Shown here: positions 33,634 to 42,192 of the stretch, piece after piece
Layout of the letters: every line of letters begins with the position of its first letter
Position numbering within the stretch: position 1 is the first letter of the stretch
NCBI GenBank assembly: GCA_934454845.1
Contig: CAKSGV010000004.1
Location: 1 to 64,000 of the forward strand
Length of the DNA stretch: 64,000 bases
Reading direction: 5' to 3'
Source: an uncultured Eubacteriales bacterium
Lineage (GTDB): Bacteria; Bacillota; Clostridia; Oscillospirales; Acutalibacteraceae
Made by a program: the position numbers and the translations under genes
The notes under the pieces: model-generated
The model's database searches: none
Seen by the model: only the letters and a program-made list of their open reading frames with translations
What the model was told of the DNA's origin: nothing

Positions 33634-33664
33634 AGCAGAGTCATACTATAAGTAAGGCTCTGCT
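33634..33664 (-). terminator. Hairpin with T run upstream of the HD gene
   Basis: 7-bp stem AGCAGAG/CTCTGCT (33634-33640 and 33658-33664) followed by TTTTTTA on the minus strand, just before the HD gene. A second terminator or attenuator after the tRNA-Pro unit. Confidence 0.5.
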
Positions 33665-33721
33665 AATGGTATGGATATTCATCATAGACTTCACCATCGC
33701 GATATAGCCTTAAAATCAAAA

Positions 33722-33752
33722 CAGGGCTCAACCCGAATTGGGTCAAGCCCTG
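33722..33752 (-). terminator. Terminator of tRNA-Pro
   Basis: 13-bp stem with two G-T wobbles (33722-33734 and 33740-33752), then TTTTGATTTT on the minus strand. Confidence 0.8.
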
Positions 33753-33756
33753 CTTA

Positions 33757-33832
33757 TGGTCCGAGTGACAGGACTTGAACCTGCGGCCTCTTGACCCCCA
33801 GTCAAGCGCGCTACCAGCTGCGCCACACCCGG
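33757..33832 (-). tRNA. tRNA-Pro (anticodon GGG)
   Basis: 76 nt with encoded CCA. Acceptor CCGGGTG/CACTCGG pairs with one wobble. Anticodon stem CTTGA/TCAAG holds loop CTGGGGG, giving GGG. T arm CAGGTTCAAGTCCTG. It lies about 40 nt after the HPr gene, perhaps on the same transcript; a hairpin (about 33841-33860) separates them. Confidence 0.95.
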
Positions 33833-33872
33833 CTATGTAACCGACCGCAAAAGCAGTCGGGCGAAATCTTAA

Positions 33873-34136
33873 TCAGTCGGAAAATCCCGAATCAACGAGA
33901 GCAACAAGACCGTCAAGCGCTTCTTTTTCATCAGAGCCGTCAGCAATAATGCGAATAGTAGCTCCTCCCACAATTCCAAGCGAAAGAACGCCCAAAAGGC
34001 TCTTAGCGTTTACTTTTCTTTCATCCTTTTCAACCCAGATAGAAGACTTGTATTCATTTGCCTTTTGAATAAAAAAGGTAGCAGGGCGGGCATGAAGACC
34101 AACCTGGTTTTTTATAACAACATCTTTAACACACAT
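33873..34136 (-). CDS. ptsH: HPr-like phosphocarrier protein
   Basis: 87 aa. NQVGLHARPATFFIQKAN holds the active-site His (residue 15), so it is HPr rather than Crh. The regulatory Ser is in VNAKSLLGVLSLGIVGG, the target of HPr kinase in Firmicutes. It carries phosphate from enzyme I to sugar permeases and, when Ser-phosphorylated, is the co-repressor of CcpA. Consensus-like promoter 54 nt upstream; no PTS enzymes in the window. Confidence 0.9.
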   Translation of the reverse strand: MCVKDVVIKNQVGLHARPATFFIQKANEYKSSIWVEKDERKVNAKSLLGVLSLGIVGGATIRIIADGSDEKEALDGLVALVDSGFSD

Positions 34137-34189
34137 ATAAATTCTCCTTATCTCGAAAAAAGGTAAAAATCATTTCACGCGATATATAG

Positions 34190-34217
34190 ATTATACCACA
34201 TTTAATGAAATCGTCAA
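34190..34217 (-). promoter_or_regulatory. Promoter of the HPr gene
   Basis: Minus strand TTGACG (plus 34212-34217), 16-bp spacer, TATAAT (plus 34190-34195). Confidence 0.7.
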
Positions 34218-34303
34218 CAATTTGTTAATAAGTTCTAATATTTTTCCAATGTTTTTATCGTTTTTTACTCGCGATTTGGTGAAAATGATGTAAAATACTG
34301 TTG

Positions 34304-35017
34304 CTATTTGGGTGATTTGTTACCGTCGCGTTCCAAAAATTTTTGATACATATCCGGTCTGCGCTCCGAAGTAATTTCAAGTTCTCTTTGAAATCTCCAA
34401 TCGGCTATTTTTTTATGATCCCCGGAAAGCAATACTTCGGGCACAGCTCTTTCTTTCCAAACAGCGGGCCTTGTATATTGAGGGTATTCAAGAAGTCCCT
34501 CGAAATGGCTTTCTTCTTCAAAGCAAATATCTTCCGATAAAACACCCGGCAGCATTCTGCAAACCGCATCTGTAAGCGTTAAAGCAGGCAACTCTCCGCC
34601 TGTTAAAACATAATCGCCTATGGATATTTCTTCATCAACTATCTCTTCAATTACCCTTTCATCTATCCCCTCATAATGGCCGCAAAGGATAACAAGTCTG
34701 TCAAGCTTTGATAACTCAACGACCTTTTTCTGATCTAGAGTCCTGCCTTTGGGCGACATATATATAAGGTGCGGCTTATTTTCTTCCGCCGAATAAAGGC
34801 TTTTATAGCAGTCGTAGATAGGGTTTGCCGCCATTATCATTCCCATTCCGCCGCCGTAAGGCGAATCGTCGACCTTATTATGTTTATTCCCCGCAAAGTC
34901 ACGAATATCCGTGCAAACGATATCAACCTTTCCGGCTTTTATCGCTCTTCCTATGATGCTCTCGCTTATCACTCTGTTACACATATCGGGAAAAAGAGTC
35001 ATAATATCAATCCGCAT
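34304..35017 (-). CDS. trmD: tRNA (guanine-N1)-methyltransferase TrmD
   Basis: About 237 aa SPOUT methyltransferase that makes m1G37 in tRNA. MRIDIMTLFPDMCNRVI opens the protein. The knot region reads LIYMSPKGRTLDQKKV, VILCGHYEGIDERVIEE and SIGDYVLTGGELPALTLTDA, then the linker Asp/Arg block (EESHFEGLLEYPQYTRP). ATG 35017 or the TTG two codons upstream could be used; both overlap the end of rimM. Last gene of the ffh operon; rplS, its common next neighbour, is not present. Confidence 0.95.
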   Translation of the reverse strand: MRIDIMTLFPDMCNRVISESIIGRAIKAGKVDIVCTDIRDFAGNKHNKVDDSPYGGGMGMIMAANPIYDCYKSLYSAEENKPHLIYMSPKGRTLDQKKVVELSKLDRLVILCGHYEGIDERVIEEIVDEEISIGDYVLTGGELPALTLTDAVCRMLPGVLSEDICFEEESHFEGLLEYPQYTRPAVWKERAVPEVLLSGDHKKIADWRFQRELEITSERRPDMYQKFLERDGNKSPK

Positions 35018-35519
35018 TGTCAAAAATTCCTTTCAGCGGCGAAATCAAAATCTTTTCCGATTCGATATCGACCGATCTTATAACCTCTTCTATAACGGGA
35101 ATAAGATACTCTCCGCTTTCATTTTTAATATGCCAAACATCATTGGCACCTGTTTTTGAAACCTCGCAAATATCGCCCAAATACTTATTATCGGCAATAT
35201 CATAGACCTTGCAGCCTATCAGTTCCTCTACAAAGTACCTGTCTTTGTCAAGGAAAGCGTCTTCCCTTTTTATATAAACGGTTTTACCCCTTAATTTTTC
35301 TGCTCTTTCGATACTGTCGGTCCCCTCAAATTCGCACAGCGCAATTCGGCCGTGCGGTTTTAAGGATAAAATTCGCAGTTCCTTTTTATCGCTGTCGATA
35401 AACATTCTTTTAAAATCGCATATACTCTCGGCACTGTCCGCCCAAGGATCTATTCTCACAGCACCTTTTATGCCGTGAGTACCCACTATTTTCCCGACTT
35501 CAAGAAATTCCTTTTTCAA
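35007..35519 (-). CDS. rimM: 16S rRNA processing protein RimM
   Basis: 170 aa ribosome maturation factor that binds S19. N-terminal beta-barrel begins with LEVGKIVGTHGIKGAVRIDP. The C-terminal PRC-barrel has YFVEELIGCKVYD and YLIPVIEEVIRSVDIE. It overlaps trmD, and is preceded by a hairpin after khpA. Confidence 0.94.
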   Translation of the reverse strand: MKKEFLEVGKIVGTHGIKGAVRIDPWADSAESICDFKRMFIDSDKKELRILSLKPHGRIALCEFEGTDSIERAEKLRGKTVYIKREDAFLDKDRYFVEELIGCKVYDIADNKYLGDICEVSKTGANDVWHIKNESGEYLIPVIEEVIRSVDIESEKILISPLKGIFDNAD

Positions 35520-35548
35520 AGTTTTTTCCTCCCGAATAGAAAATTCAA

Positions 35549-35584
35549 GGGGCTGTAAAAAAATGTGAATTTTTTTACAGCCCC
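35549..35584 (-). terminator. 15-bp hairpin between khpA and rimM
   Basis: Perfect stem (35549-35563 and 35570-35584), 6-nt loop; each arm has a run of seven A or T. The run of T is inside the stem rather than after it, so it may be an attenuator or processing site. Confidence 0.55.
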
Positions 35585-35604
35585 CGACAGTCTTTAAGCC
35601 AAAA

Positions 35605-35838
35605 TCAGTCTATCTCAACCGAAATTTTCTGACCGTTAAGGTTAGCGGCGGAGCGCATAACCGTTCTGATAGCTTTGGCAATGCGACCCTGTTTGCCTAT
35701 AACTCTTCCCATATCCTCTTCGGCTACGGAAAGATGATAAACGACAACGCCCTCGGCGTTAGGTTCATCCGCAACGACTGATACTTCTTCGGGATTTTTA
35801 ACAAGTCCCGACGCTATGGAAACTAAAAGTTCCTGCAT
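35605..35838 (-). CDS. khpA: KhpA, KH-domain RNA-binding protein (YlqC)
   Basis: 77 aa, one KH domain with the GKQGRIAKAIRTVMRSAA loop in place of GxxG (VIGKQGR). It forms a complex with KhpB/Jag, also in this window. It lies between rpsP and rimM as in most Firmicutes. AAGGAG lies upstream of the ATG. Confidence 0.93.
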   Translation of the reverse strand: MQELLVSIASGLVKNPEEVSVVADEPNAEGVVVYHLSVAEEDMGRVIGKQGRIAKAIRTVMRSAANLNGQKISVEID

Positions 35839-35907
35839 AAATTTTTAAACTCCTTAGATAGCGGAATAATTTTTTATTTCGCTACTTCAAATTCGGCTGA
35901 CATACGA

Positions 35908-36150
35908 TTAAAGAACACCGTTTTTCTTAAGTAAAGCTTTAACGGTATCAGTAGGCTGAGCGCCGTTTGCTATCCATTGCTTTGCTTTGTCGCCGTCGAT
36001 CTTAACCTCTGCCGGATCCTTATTAGGATCATAGTAACCGATTTCTTCTATGAAACGGCCGTCGCGGGGGAATCTTGAATCAGCAACAACTACACGGTAA
36101 AAAGGAGCCTTTTTAGCGCCTAATCTGCGAAGTCTGATCTTAACTGCCAT
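35908..36150 (-). CDS. rpsP: 30S ribosomal protein S16
   Basis: 80 aa. [20 protein letters not shown] and the strand [20 protein letters not shown] are the S16 signature. GGAGGTG precedes the ATG. It follows ffh by about 65 nt. Confidence 0.97.
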   Translation of the reverse strand: MAVKIRLRRLGAKKAPFYRVVVADSRFPRDGRFIEEIGYYDPNKDPAEVKIDGDKAKQWIANGAQPTDTVKALLKKNGVL

Positions 36151-36214
36151 ATTAACTGCACCTCCGTAATCAAAATAGATATTTAAAAGACCGCGGGTTT
36201 AATCCGAAAAGGTC

Positions 36215-37561
36215 TTATAAACCGAAATTGTTGGGCATTGTGCGCATATTTTTTAACATATTGCGCTTATTACCCTTGCCGTTAAACTGCTTGAACATTT
36301 TTTTCATCTGCTCATACTGCTTTATAAGGCGGTTTACCTCTTCCACGGTAAGTCCGCAGCCGGCGGCAATTCTTCTTTTCCTCGATCCGTTTAAAATATC
36401 GGGTTTCGAGCGTTCTTTCGGAGTCATAGACCGAATTATCGCCTCGACTCTTAACATCTGCCTGTCGTCTATATCCACATCTTTAAGCTTGCTTTCCATT
36501 CCCGGTATCATCGAAAGAAGGCTTTTTATGCTTCCCATCTTCTTTATCTGCTGGAATTGAGCAAGCAAATCGTTCATATCAAATTTATTTTCCCGAAGCC
36601 TTTTGGCGGTTTCCTCGGCTTTTTTCTCGTCAAGCTCGCTTTCGACCTTTTCGATAAGGGAAAAAACATCGCCCATTCCGAGAATTCTCGAGGCCATTCT
36701 GTCAGGGTGAAATTCCTCAAGATCATCGAGCTTTTCGCCTGTGCCGGCAAACAATATCGGCTTCCCGGTGACTGCTTTAACGCTTAGCGCCGCGCCGCCT
36801 CTCGTATCGCCGTCAAGCTTGGTGATTATAACACCGTCTATTTCGAGAATATCGTTAAAAGCTTTCGCAACGTTCACCGCGTCCTGACCGATCATAGAAT
36901 CGATAACCAAAACAGTATCGGTCACTTCCACGGACTCCGTTATTCTCTTAAGCTCATCCATAAGATCGGAATCTATATGCAAGCGGCCGGCTGTATCCAA
37001 AATCACATAATCATAACCGTAATCCCTGGCATGTTTTACGGCCTCTTTAGCAATTTTCTCAGGTTTTTCCGTTCCCATTTCAAAAACAGGAGCTCCAACC
37101 GAATTGCCAACCACTTTTAACTGCTCTATAGCTGCGGGTCTGTAAATATCACAGGCAACAAGAAGAGGTCTTGAACCTTTCTTTTTAAGGTATTTGGCAA
37201 GCTTAGCACTGTGAGTGGTTTTTCCGGATCCCTGAAGACCGCACATCATAATCACTGTGGGAAGCTTTGAAGAGGTTTTAAGATAGCTTTGCTCGCTGCC
37301 CATAAGCTCGGTGAGCTCATCGCGGACAATTTTGAAAATCATCTGCGAAGCGGTTAAGTTTTCAAAAACATTTTCTCCAATGCACTTTTCCGCAACCTTA
37401 TTTGTGAAATCTTTCGCAACTTTATAATTGACATCCGCCTCCAAAAGAGCCAGGCGGACTTCCCTCATAGCCTCTTTAACATCGCTCTCGGATATTTTTC
37501 CTTTATTTCGGAGCTTTTTAAAAACTCCGGAAAGCTTATCCTGCAAATTATTAAAAGCCAA
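36215..37561 (-). CDS. ffh: Signal recognition particle protein Ffh (SRP54)
   Basis: 448 aa GTPase that delivers signal-sequence proteins to FtsY and SecYEG. N domain (1-85), G domain with MCGLQGSGKTTHSAKLAKYL (G1), ILDTAGRLHIDSDLMDEL (G3), TKLDGDTRGGAALSV (G4) and FAGTGEKLDDLEEFHPDRMA. A Met-rich M domain follows (QFQQIKKMGSIKSLLSMIPG, GSRKRRIAAGCGLTVEEVNR). Start is TTG 37561 with GGAGG 7 nt upstream. Second gene of the ylxM operon. Confidence 0.97.
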   Translation of the reverse strand: MAFNNLQDKLSGVFKKLRNKGKISESDVKEAMREVRLALLEADVNYKVAKDFTNKVAEKCIGENVFENLTASQMIFKIVRDELTELMGSEQSYLKTSSKLPTVIMMCGLQGSGKTTHSAKLAKYLKKKGSRPLLVACDIYRPAAIEQLKVVGNSVGAPVFEMGTEKPEKIAKEAVKHARDYGYDYVILDTAGRLHIDSDLMDELKRITESVEVTDTVLVIDSMIGQDAVNVAKAFNDILEIDGVIITKLDGDTRGGAALSVKAVTGKPILFAGTGEKLDDLEEFHPDRMASRILGMGDVFSLIEKVESELDEKKAEETAKRLRENKFDMNDLLAQFQQIKKMGSIKSLLSMIPGMESKLKDVDIDDRQMLRVEAIIRSMTPKERSKPDILNGSRKRRIAAGCGLTVEEVNRLIKQYEQMKKMFKQFNGKGNKRNMLKNMRTMPNNFGL

Positions 37562-37572
37562 ACGAAAACCTC

Positions 37573-37881
37573 CTACAGCGATTCTATTATTTCAAACATT
37601 TTTTCAAGTGAGGACTCTTTCCCCTCTTTTGCCTCCCGGCATAAGTTTTTAAGCTCTTTGAACTTTTTTAAATATCCGCATTCATTTTCCATTTTATAAA
37701 GAGACTCCTGCGCTCTTTTGATGTGATCGCAGACTCCCTGCCTGGTTATACCCTCATTTTCAGCTATTTCGCCGAGCGAAAGATCATCAAAAAAATAGTA
37801 AATGCAAAGCTCTTTTTGCTTTTTGCTTAAAAAGTTGCCGTAAACATCTATAAGAGAAGAAATATTAAGATCTTTTTCCAA
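37573..37881 (-). CDS. ylxM: YlxM-like helix-turn-helix protein (UPF0122)
   Basis: 102 aa, sigma-70 region-4-like HTH: YGNFLSKKQKELCIYYFFDD, LSLGEIAENEGITRQGVCDH and IKRAQESLYKMENE. YlxM-type proteins occur just before ffh and modulate SRP function in streptococci. TTG 37881 is chosen because GAGAGGTG lies 6 nt upstream; the longer frame would extend across the promoter. First gene of its operon. Confidence 0.9.
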   Translation of the reverse strand: MEKDLNISSLIDVYGNFLSKKQKELCIYYFFDDLSLGEIAENEGITRQGVCDHIKRAQESLYKMENECGYLKKFKELKNLCREAKEGKESSLEKMFEIIESL

Positions 37882-37900
37882 ACTTAACACCTCTCGGCAT

Positions 37901-37929
37901 ATTTTAACACACATTAAACGCGCTGTCAA
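37901..37929 (-). promoter_or_regulatory. Promoter of ylxM-ffh-rpsP-khpA-rimM-trmD
   Basis: Minus strand TTGACA (plus 37924-37929), 17-bp spacer, TAAAAT (plus 37901-37906). Confidence 0.8.
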
Positions 37930-37946
37930 GTTTTTTTCTTTACACC

Positions 37947-37975
37947 TTGAAAAAATTATATCCTTAATATATAAT
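37947..37975 (+). promoter_or_regulatory. Promoter of the solute-binding lipoprotein gene
   Basis: TTGAAA (37947-37952), 17-bp spacer, TATAAT (37970-37975), directly before the GAGGTG ribosome binding site, so the leader is very short. Confidence 0.7.
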
Positions 37976-37990
37976 TAATGAGGTGATTTT

Positions 37991-39475
37991 ATGAAATTTT
38001 TTAAAAATATTTTTCTTTTTGTGCTGATAGCAGCAGTTTCAGGGATTTTTGCGGGCTGCGGCAAAGCATATAAAAAGGAATGCATATATTTTAATTTAAG
38101 CGCAGTTCCCGATACCCTTGATCCGCAGACAGCTAAAGATGATAATGAACTTCTTATAATAAGAAATATTTACGAGGGGCTTTTAAGAAAGGATAAAAGC
38201 GGAAAAATCGTAAACGGTGCTGCGGAAAGCTACGAAAAGCAAGGCCTTACATATACCTTTTATTTAAGAAAAAACAGTCAGTATTATGACGGAACAAAGC
38301 TCACGGCCGCCGATTTTGAGTTTGCTCTTAAAAGAGCGGTTTCACCCGAAACAAAAGCGCCTTTTGCCGACAGACTGAAAAATATAAAAAACGCTTCTTT
38401 GATATTAAACGGTAAAAAATCATCAGATGAGCTCGGCGTTACAGCATCAAACGAGCGGACTTTGACAGTCACCTTAGAGCAGGAAGACGAATATTTTCTT
38501 GACACCCTCACGACCTCTGTTTGTATGCCCTGCAACGAAAAGTTTTTCAAAGAAAGCAAGGGAAAATACGGACTTGAAAGAAAATACACCCTTTCAAACG
38601 GCTCTTATTTCGTAGGTAAATGGAATTCCGAGGATTTCGGAATAAGGCTTTATACCAATGAAAATTATAAAGGCGATTTTGAAAATATGAACGCCTCTGT
38701 CTTTCTCTCCCGCAATACGGAAGAAAGCGTTTCATCACTTGCAAATTCAAATGTCGTGGATATGGGATTTATCGAAACCTCAGAGATAAAATCTGCCGTA
38801 TCTTCAGGGCTATCCTATAAATCCGCGGAAAATAAGTGCATATTTTTAACTATCGGGGAAGAATACGATCAAAACTGCGCAAAAGCCTTTTCTTATGCAA
38901 CGGGCGAATCGGTGTATAAAAACGCTTTAACTTCCCCTGTCAGAAAAGCAGTGGGTATATATCCGGGCGCACTTTCTTTAGAAAGCGGCGAATCGGAGCA
39001 AACACGCGAATATAATATCGAAAAAGCAAAAGAACTGCTTTTTAACACTGTGAAAGGAACGGAGAACAAAGCTTTTCCCGCCTCCACTCTTTATTATTTC
39101 GACGATGAGATAATAAAAGAGATCTCAACCCTCACGGTATCCCATTGGCAGCAAAATTTAAGCGCTTTTATAAATATAAAACCGAGTGATAATTACGATC
39201 AAATAAAAACCGAGCTTACAACGCAAAGTCTTCCCTTTGCCGTATTTCCGGTTAAAGCAACAGGAAAAAATATCAGCGAATATCTTAAAAATTTCGGAAT
39301 TTCCGATACTTCCGATTATTTTTCGGCACAAAACAATATTTTAAAATCGGGGAGAATAATTCCTCTCGCATTTGATTCGACCAATATCTTATATAATAAA
39401 AATATCACGGAATTTGAATTCGACAGCTTTAACGGCTATATCGATTTTTCATTCGTGATCAAAAACGGAAAATAA
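37991..39475 (+). CDS. Family 5 extracellular solute-binding lipoprotein (OppA-like)
   Basis: 494 aa. A signal peptide ends with the lipobox IFAGCGKAYK (Cys about residue 23). Family 5 motifs follow: SAVPDTLDPQTAKDDNELLI, IYEGLLRKDKSGKIVNGAAE, TYTFYLRKNSQYYDGTKLTA and ADFEFALKRAVSP. The binding domain continues to about residue 480. It should bind peptides or a related solute outside the cell. No permease or ATPase gene is next to it, so it is an orphan binding protein using another transporter, or it acts as a sensor. Confidence 0.87.
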   Translation: MKFFKNIFLFVLIAAVSGIFAGCGKAYKKECIYFNLSAVPDTLDPQTAKDDNELLIIRNIYEGLLRKDKSGKIVNGAAESYEKQGLTYTFYLRKNSQYYDGTKLTAADFEFALKRAVSPETKAPFADRLKNIKNASLILNGKKSSDELGVTASNERTLTVTLEQEDEYFLDTLTTSVCMPCNEKFFKESKGKYGLERKYTLSNGSYFVGKWNSEDFGIRLYTNENYKGDFENMNASVFLSRNTEESVSSLANSNVVDMGFIETSEIKSAVSSGLSYKSAENKCIFLTIGEEYDQNCAKAFSYATGESVYKNALTSPVRKAVGIYPGALSLESGESEQTREYNIEKAKELLFNTVKGTENKAFPASTLYYFDDEIIKEISTLTVSHWQQNLSAFINIKPSDNYDQIKTELTTQSLPFAVFPVKATGKNISEYLKNFGISDTSDYFSAQNNILKSGRIIPLAFDSTNILYNKNITEFEFDSFNGYIDFSFVIKNGK

Positions 39476-39510
39476 AATCACATACCCGATAAATTCGGGT
39501 ATGTGATTTT
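39474..39510. terminator. Bidirectional terminator
   Basis: Perfect 16-bp stem (39474-39489 and 39495-39510), 5-nt loop, then T residues. It separates the converging lipoprotein and transketolase genes. Confidence 0.88.
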
Positions 39511-39524
39511 TTTATTATAAAAAA

Positions 39525-40472
39525 TTATTTTTTAAGCTTAAGTGCGGCTTCGGCTTTTTGAGCGATGTTTTCGGCTCTTAATCCGAATTCGTCAAGCAGC
39601 TTTGCCGCAGGGCCGGAATGGCCGAAAGTATCATTAATTCCGAGTTTGATAACAGGAACCGGGCAGTTCTCGCAAACAAGCTCGCTTACCGCTCCGCCGA
39701 GGCCTCCGATAACCGAATGCTCTTCGGCTGTAACGATAGCGCCTGTTTCCTTTGCGGCTTTAAGCACAAGCTCGCAGTCGAGCGGCTTAATGGTTGCAAT
39801 ATTTATAACTCTTGCACTAATGCCTTTTTCCTTTAAAATATCATAAGCCAAAAGCGCCTCGTTTACCATAAGTCCTGTAGCAATGATAGTTACATCAGAG
39901 CCGTCTTTTAGAGTAACGCCTTTTCCTATTTTAAAGTCATAGCTATCGTCAAACAAAACAGGTGTTGCAAGTCTGCCGAAACGGATATAGACCGGACCGT
40001 CGTGATCGATAGCCGCTTTAACTGCCTTTTTAGCCTCTGTTTCGTCAGCGGGGTTGATAACTGTCATTCCCGGGATAGAACGCATAAGCGCGATATCCTC
40101 GTTGCACTGGTGAGTAGCACCGTCTTCTCCGACGGAAATTCCCGCGTGAGTTGCGCCTATTACAACATTTAAATGAGGATAACCTATTGAGTTTCTTACC
40201 TGCTCAAAAGCTCTTCCTGCGGCAAACATTGCAAAAGAGCTTGCAAAAACCTTTTTGCCTGTGGCGGCAACGCCTGCGGCAATGCTTATAAGATTCTGCT
40301 CTGCAATTCCGCAGTCATAAAATCTATCGGGAAATTCTTTTTTGAATTTACCCGTCTGTGTAGCGGCGGCAAGATCCGCGTCTAAAACGATGAAATCATC
40401 TCTCTGTTTTCCGAGCTCAACAAGAGCCTCGCCGTATGCCGCACGGGTGGCAACTGTTCTTATATCAGACAT
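39525..40472 (-). CDS. Transketolase, C-terminal subunit
   Basis: 315 aa. Pyrimidine-binding and C-terminal domains of transketolase: DLAAATQTGKFKKEFPDRFY, CGIAEQNLISIAAGVAATGK (catalytic Glu), HAGISVGEDGATHQCNEDIA and the C-terminal domain from about 190 (VTIIATGLMVNEALLAYDIL). Split transketolases are common in Clostridia and archaea. It acts with the N-terminal subunit 16 nt upstream. Confidence 0.94.
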   Translation of the reverse strand: MSDIRTVATRAAYGEALVELGKQRDDFIVLDADLAAATQTGKFKKEFPDRFYDCGIAEQNLISIAAGVAATGKKVFASSFAMFAAGRAFEQVRNSIGYPHLNVVIGATHAGISVGEDGATHQCNEDIALMRSIPGMTVINPADETEAKKAVKAAIDHDGPVYIRFGRLATPVLFDDSYDFKIGKGVTLKDGSDVTIIATGLMVNEALLAYDILKEKGISARVINIATIKPLDCELVLKAAKETGAIVTAEEHSVIGGLGGAVSELVCENCPVPVIKLGINDTFGHSGPAAKLLDEFGLRAENIAQKAEAALKLKK

Positions 40473-40488
40473 ATTATTTTATCCTCCT

Positions 40489-41322
40489 TTAAAGCGCGGC
40501 TTTATATGCTTTTAATTCAGCCATAGCTGTTTCATACTGCTCGTCGTTAGGAGCGCTTCCGTGCCAGGAAACCTGGTTTTCCATAAATGACACGCCCTTG
40601 CCCTTAACGGTATTGGCAATTATAGCAACAGGTTTATCTACTGTCTTTGCCTCTTTAAGAGCCGCTTCTATCTGATCGAAATCGTGACCGTCAATAGTGA
40701 TAACATACCAATTAAACGCCTCAAATTTCTTATCGATAGGTTTAGCGGAGTTTACTTCATCGATAGTTCCGTCTATCTGGAGATTATTGAAATCTATAAA
40801 TGCGGTGAGATTTGAAAGGCCTTTGTTTCCTGCGAACATTGCCGCTTCCCAAACCTGACCTTCTTCAAGTTCGCCGTCACCGAGAACGGTGTAAACATTA
40901 AAATTATTACCGAAATGCTTAGCCGAAAGTGCCATTCCGCAGGCGGCGGAAATTCCCTGACCGAGCGATCCGCTCGACATATCAACACCCGGAGTATGCT
41001 TCATATCGGGGTGGCCCTGCAAAAACGATCCTATATGGCGAAGATTTTTAAGCTCGCTTACATCAAAATAGCCTCTGTTTGCAAGAGTGCTGTAAAGTCC
41101 CGGAGCGGCATGGCCTTTTGATAAAACAAAACGATCGCGATCCTCCTTTTTGGGATCTTTAGGATCGATATTCATATGTTCAAAATAAAGATAGGTAAGA
41201 ATATCCGCACACGAAAGCGATCCTCCGGGGTGACCCGATTTAGCGCTGTGAACCGCTTCGATTATTCCGATTCTTATATCGGCGGCGGTCTTTAAAAGCT
41301 CTTTTTTCTTTAAACTGTCCAT
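40489..41322 (-). CDS. Transketolase, N-terminal subunit
   Basis: 277 aa. Thiamine diphosphate-binding domain: HSAKSGHPGGSLSCADILTY, RDRFVLSKGHAAPGLYSTLA, LGQGISAACGMALSAK, and the metal/ThDP motif GDGELEEGQVWEAAMFAGNK with NNLQIDG. Together with the C-terminal subunit it moves two-carbon units between pentose phosphates. AAGGAAG precedes ATG. It may be co-transcribed with the HAD phosphatase gene 30 nt upstream. Confidence 0.95.
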   Translation of the reverse strand: MDSLKKKELLKTAADIRIGIIEAVHSAKSGHPGGSLSCADILTYLYFEHMNIDPKDPKKEDRDRFVLSKGHAAPGLYSTLANRGYFDVSELKNLRHIGSFLQGHPDMKHTPGVDMSSGSLGQGISAACGMALSAKHFGNNFNVYTVLGDGELEEGQVWEAAMFAGNKGLSNLTAFIDFNNLQIDGTIDEVNSAKPIDKKFEAFNWYVITIDGHDFDQIEAALKEAKTVDKPVAIIANTVKGKGVSFMENQVSWHGSAPNDEQYETAMAELKAYKAAL

Positions 41323-41352
41323 TTTAAGCTTCCTTTCCGATTTTTCTTATGT

Positions 41353-42192
41353 TTAATTATAACTGTTTTTGATCCGATTTTCAAGCCTATCGATAAAATC
41401 TCCCACACATCCTTGTTTCACACTGCAAAGAATTTCATCCGCGGCACTTTTAATATCATCGGGTGATTCGCAAGGCACTCCGCTGTAACCGGAAGTTTTA
41501 AGCACTTCAAGATCATTATAATAATCTCCCGCAGCACAGCATTTTTCCGAATCTATTTTTAAAATTTCGCAAAGCCTTTTTGCGGCTTTTGCTTTTGATA
41601 CACCTTTATTTACCTGTTCAAAATAATGTCTTCTCTCGCCGAATATCATTGCTGAGCTCTTAAAAAAATCGCATTCGGCACTTGAATTATCTATCTCTTT
41701 TTCAAGCGCGCCGTGAAATTCGGGTTCGGGAAGATAAATTACCTTTGTCCACTCAAGAGAGTCAACATATGAAAAATCGGCATTTTCCGCTTTGAAATTT
41801 TCATATTTTTCGTGATCGGAATTTTCTTTAGTGGCATTAAAGGAAAAAATATTATCTTTCGAATGAATTTCAAGCCCTATTTCAGGGTGGTTTTTTATTA
41901 TATATTCGGCAAATCCGTGGCCGCTTTCGCATATATAATCACCGAATAGAACAAAGCGGTTTTTAAAATCATAGATCATAGCACCGTTTGCTAAAATAGA
42001 GGGTGAGATATCCTCTATTTTTTCAGTTACCGCCGAAACAGCCTTAAGCACTCTCCCTGTAGACAGCGAGAATTTTCCGCCATGGGAGATAAAATATTTT
42101 ATTTTTTCACAGTTTCTCTCGGGCAAAATGCCGTTGTCAAGCAAAGTGCCGTCAATATCGCTGATAATTAAGTAACCATCAAAAATCGGCAT
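41353..42192 (-). CDS. HAD superfamily (Cof-type) phosphatase
   Basis: 279 aa. HAD motif I IISDIDGTLLDNG, motif II SLSTGR, motif III Lys in KGVSKAKAAKRL, motif IV CCAAGDYYNDLEVLKTSGYS. The cap (about 85-190) is of the Cof/type IIb kind, so the substrate is probably a sugar phosphate or nucleotide. It overlaps rluD by 14 nt. Confidence 0.85.
   Translation of the reverse strand: MPIFDGYLIISDIDGTLLDNGILPERNCEKIKYFISHGGKFSLSTGRVLKAVSAVTEKIEDISPSILANGAMIYDFKNRFVLFGDYICESGHGFAEYIIKNHPEIGLEIHSKDNIFSFNATKENSDHEKYENFKAENADFSYVDSLEWTKVIYLPEPEFHGALEKEIDNSSAECDFFKSSAMIFGERRHYFEQVNKGVSKAKAAKRLCEILKIDSEKCCAAGDYYNDLEVLKTSGYSGVPCESPDDIKSAADEILCSVKQGCVGDFIDRLENRIKNSYN

Noticed and set aside
33665..33721. Short peptide MVKSMMNIHTI upstream of the HD gene
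   Set aside because: No ribosome binding site and it runs into the hairpin; more likely untranslated sequence.
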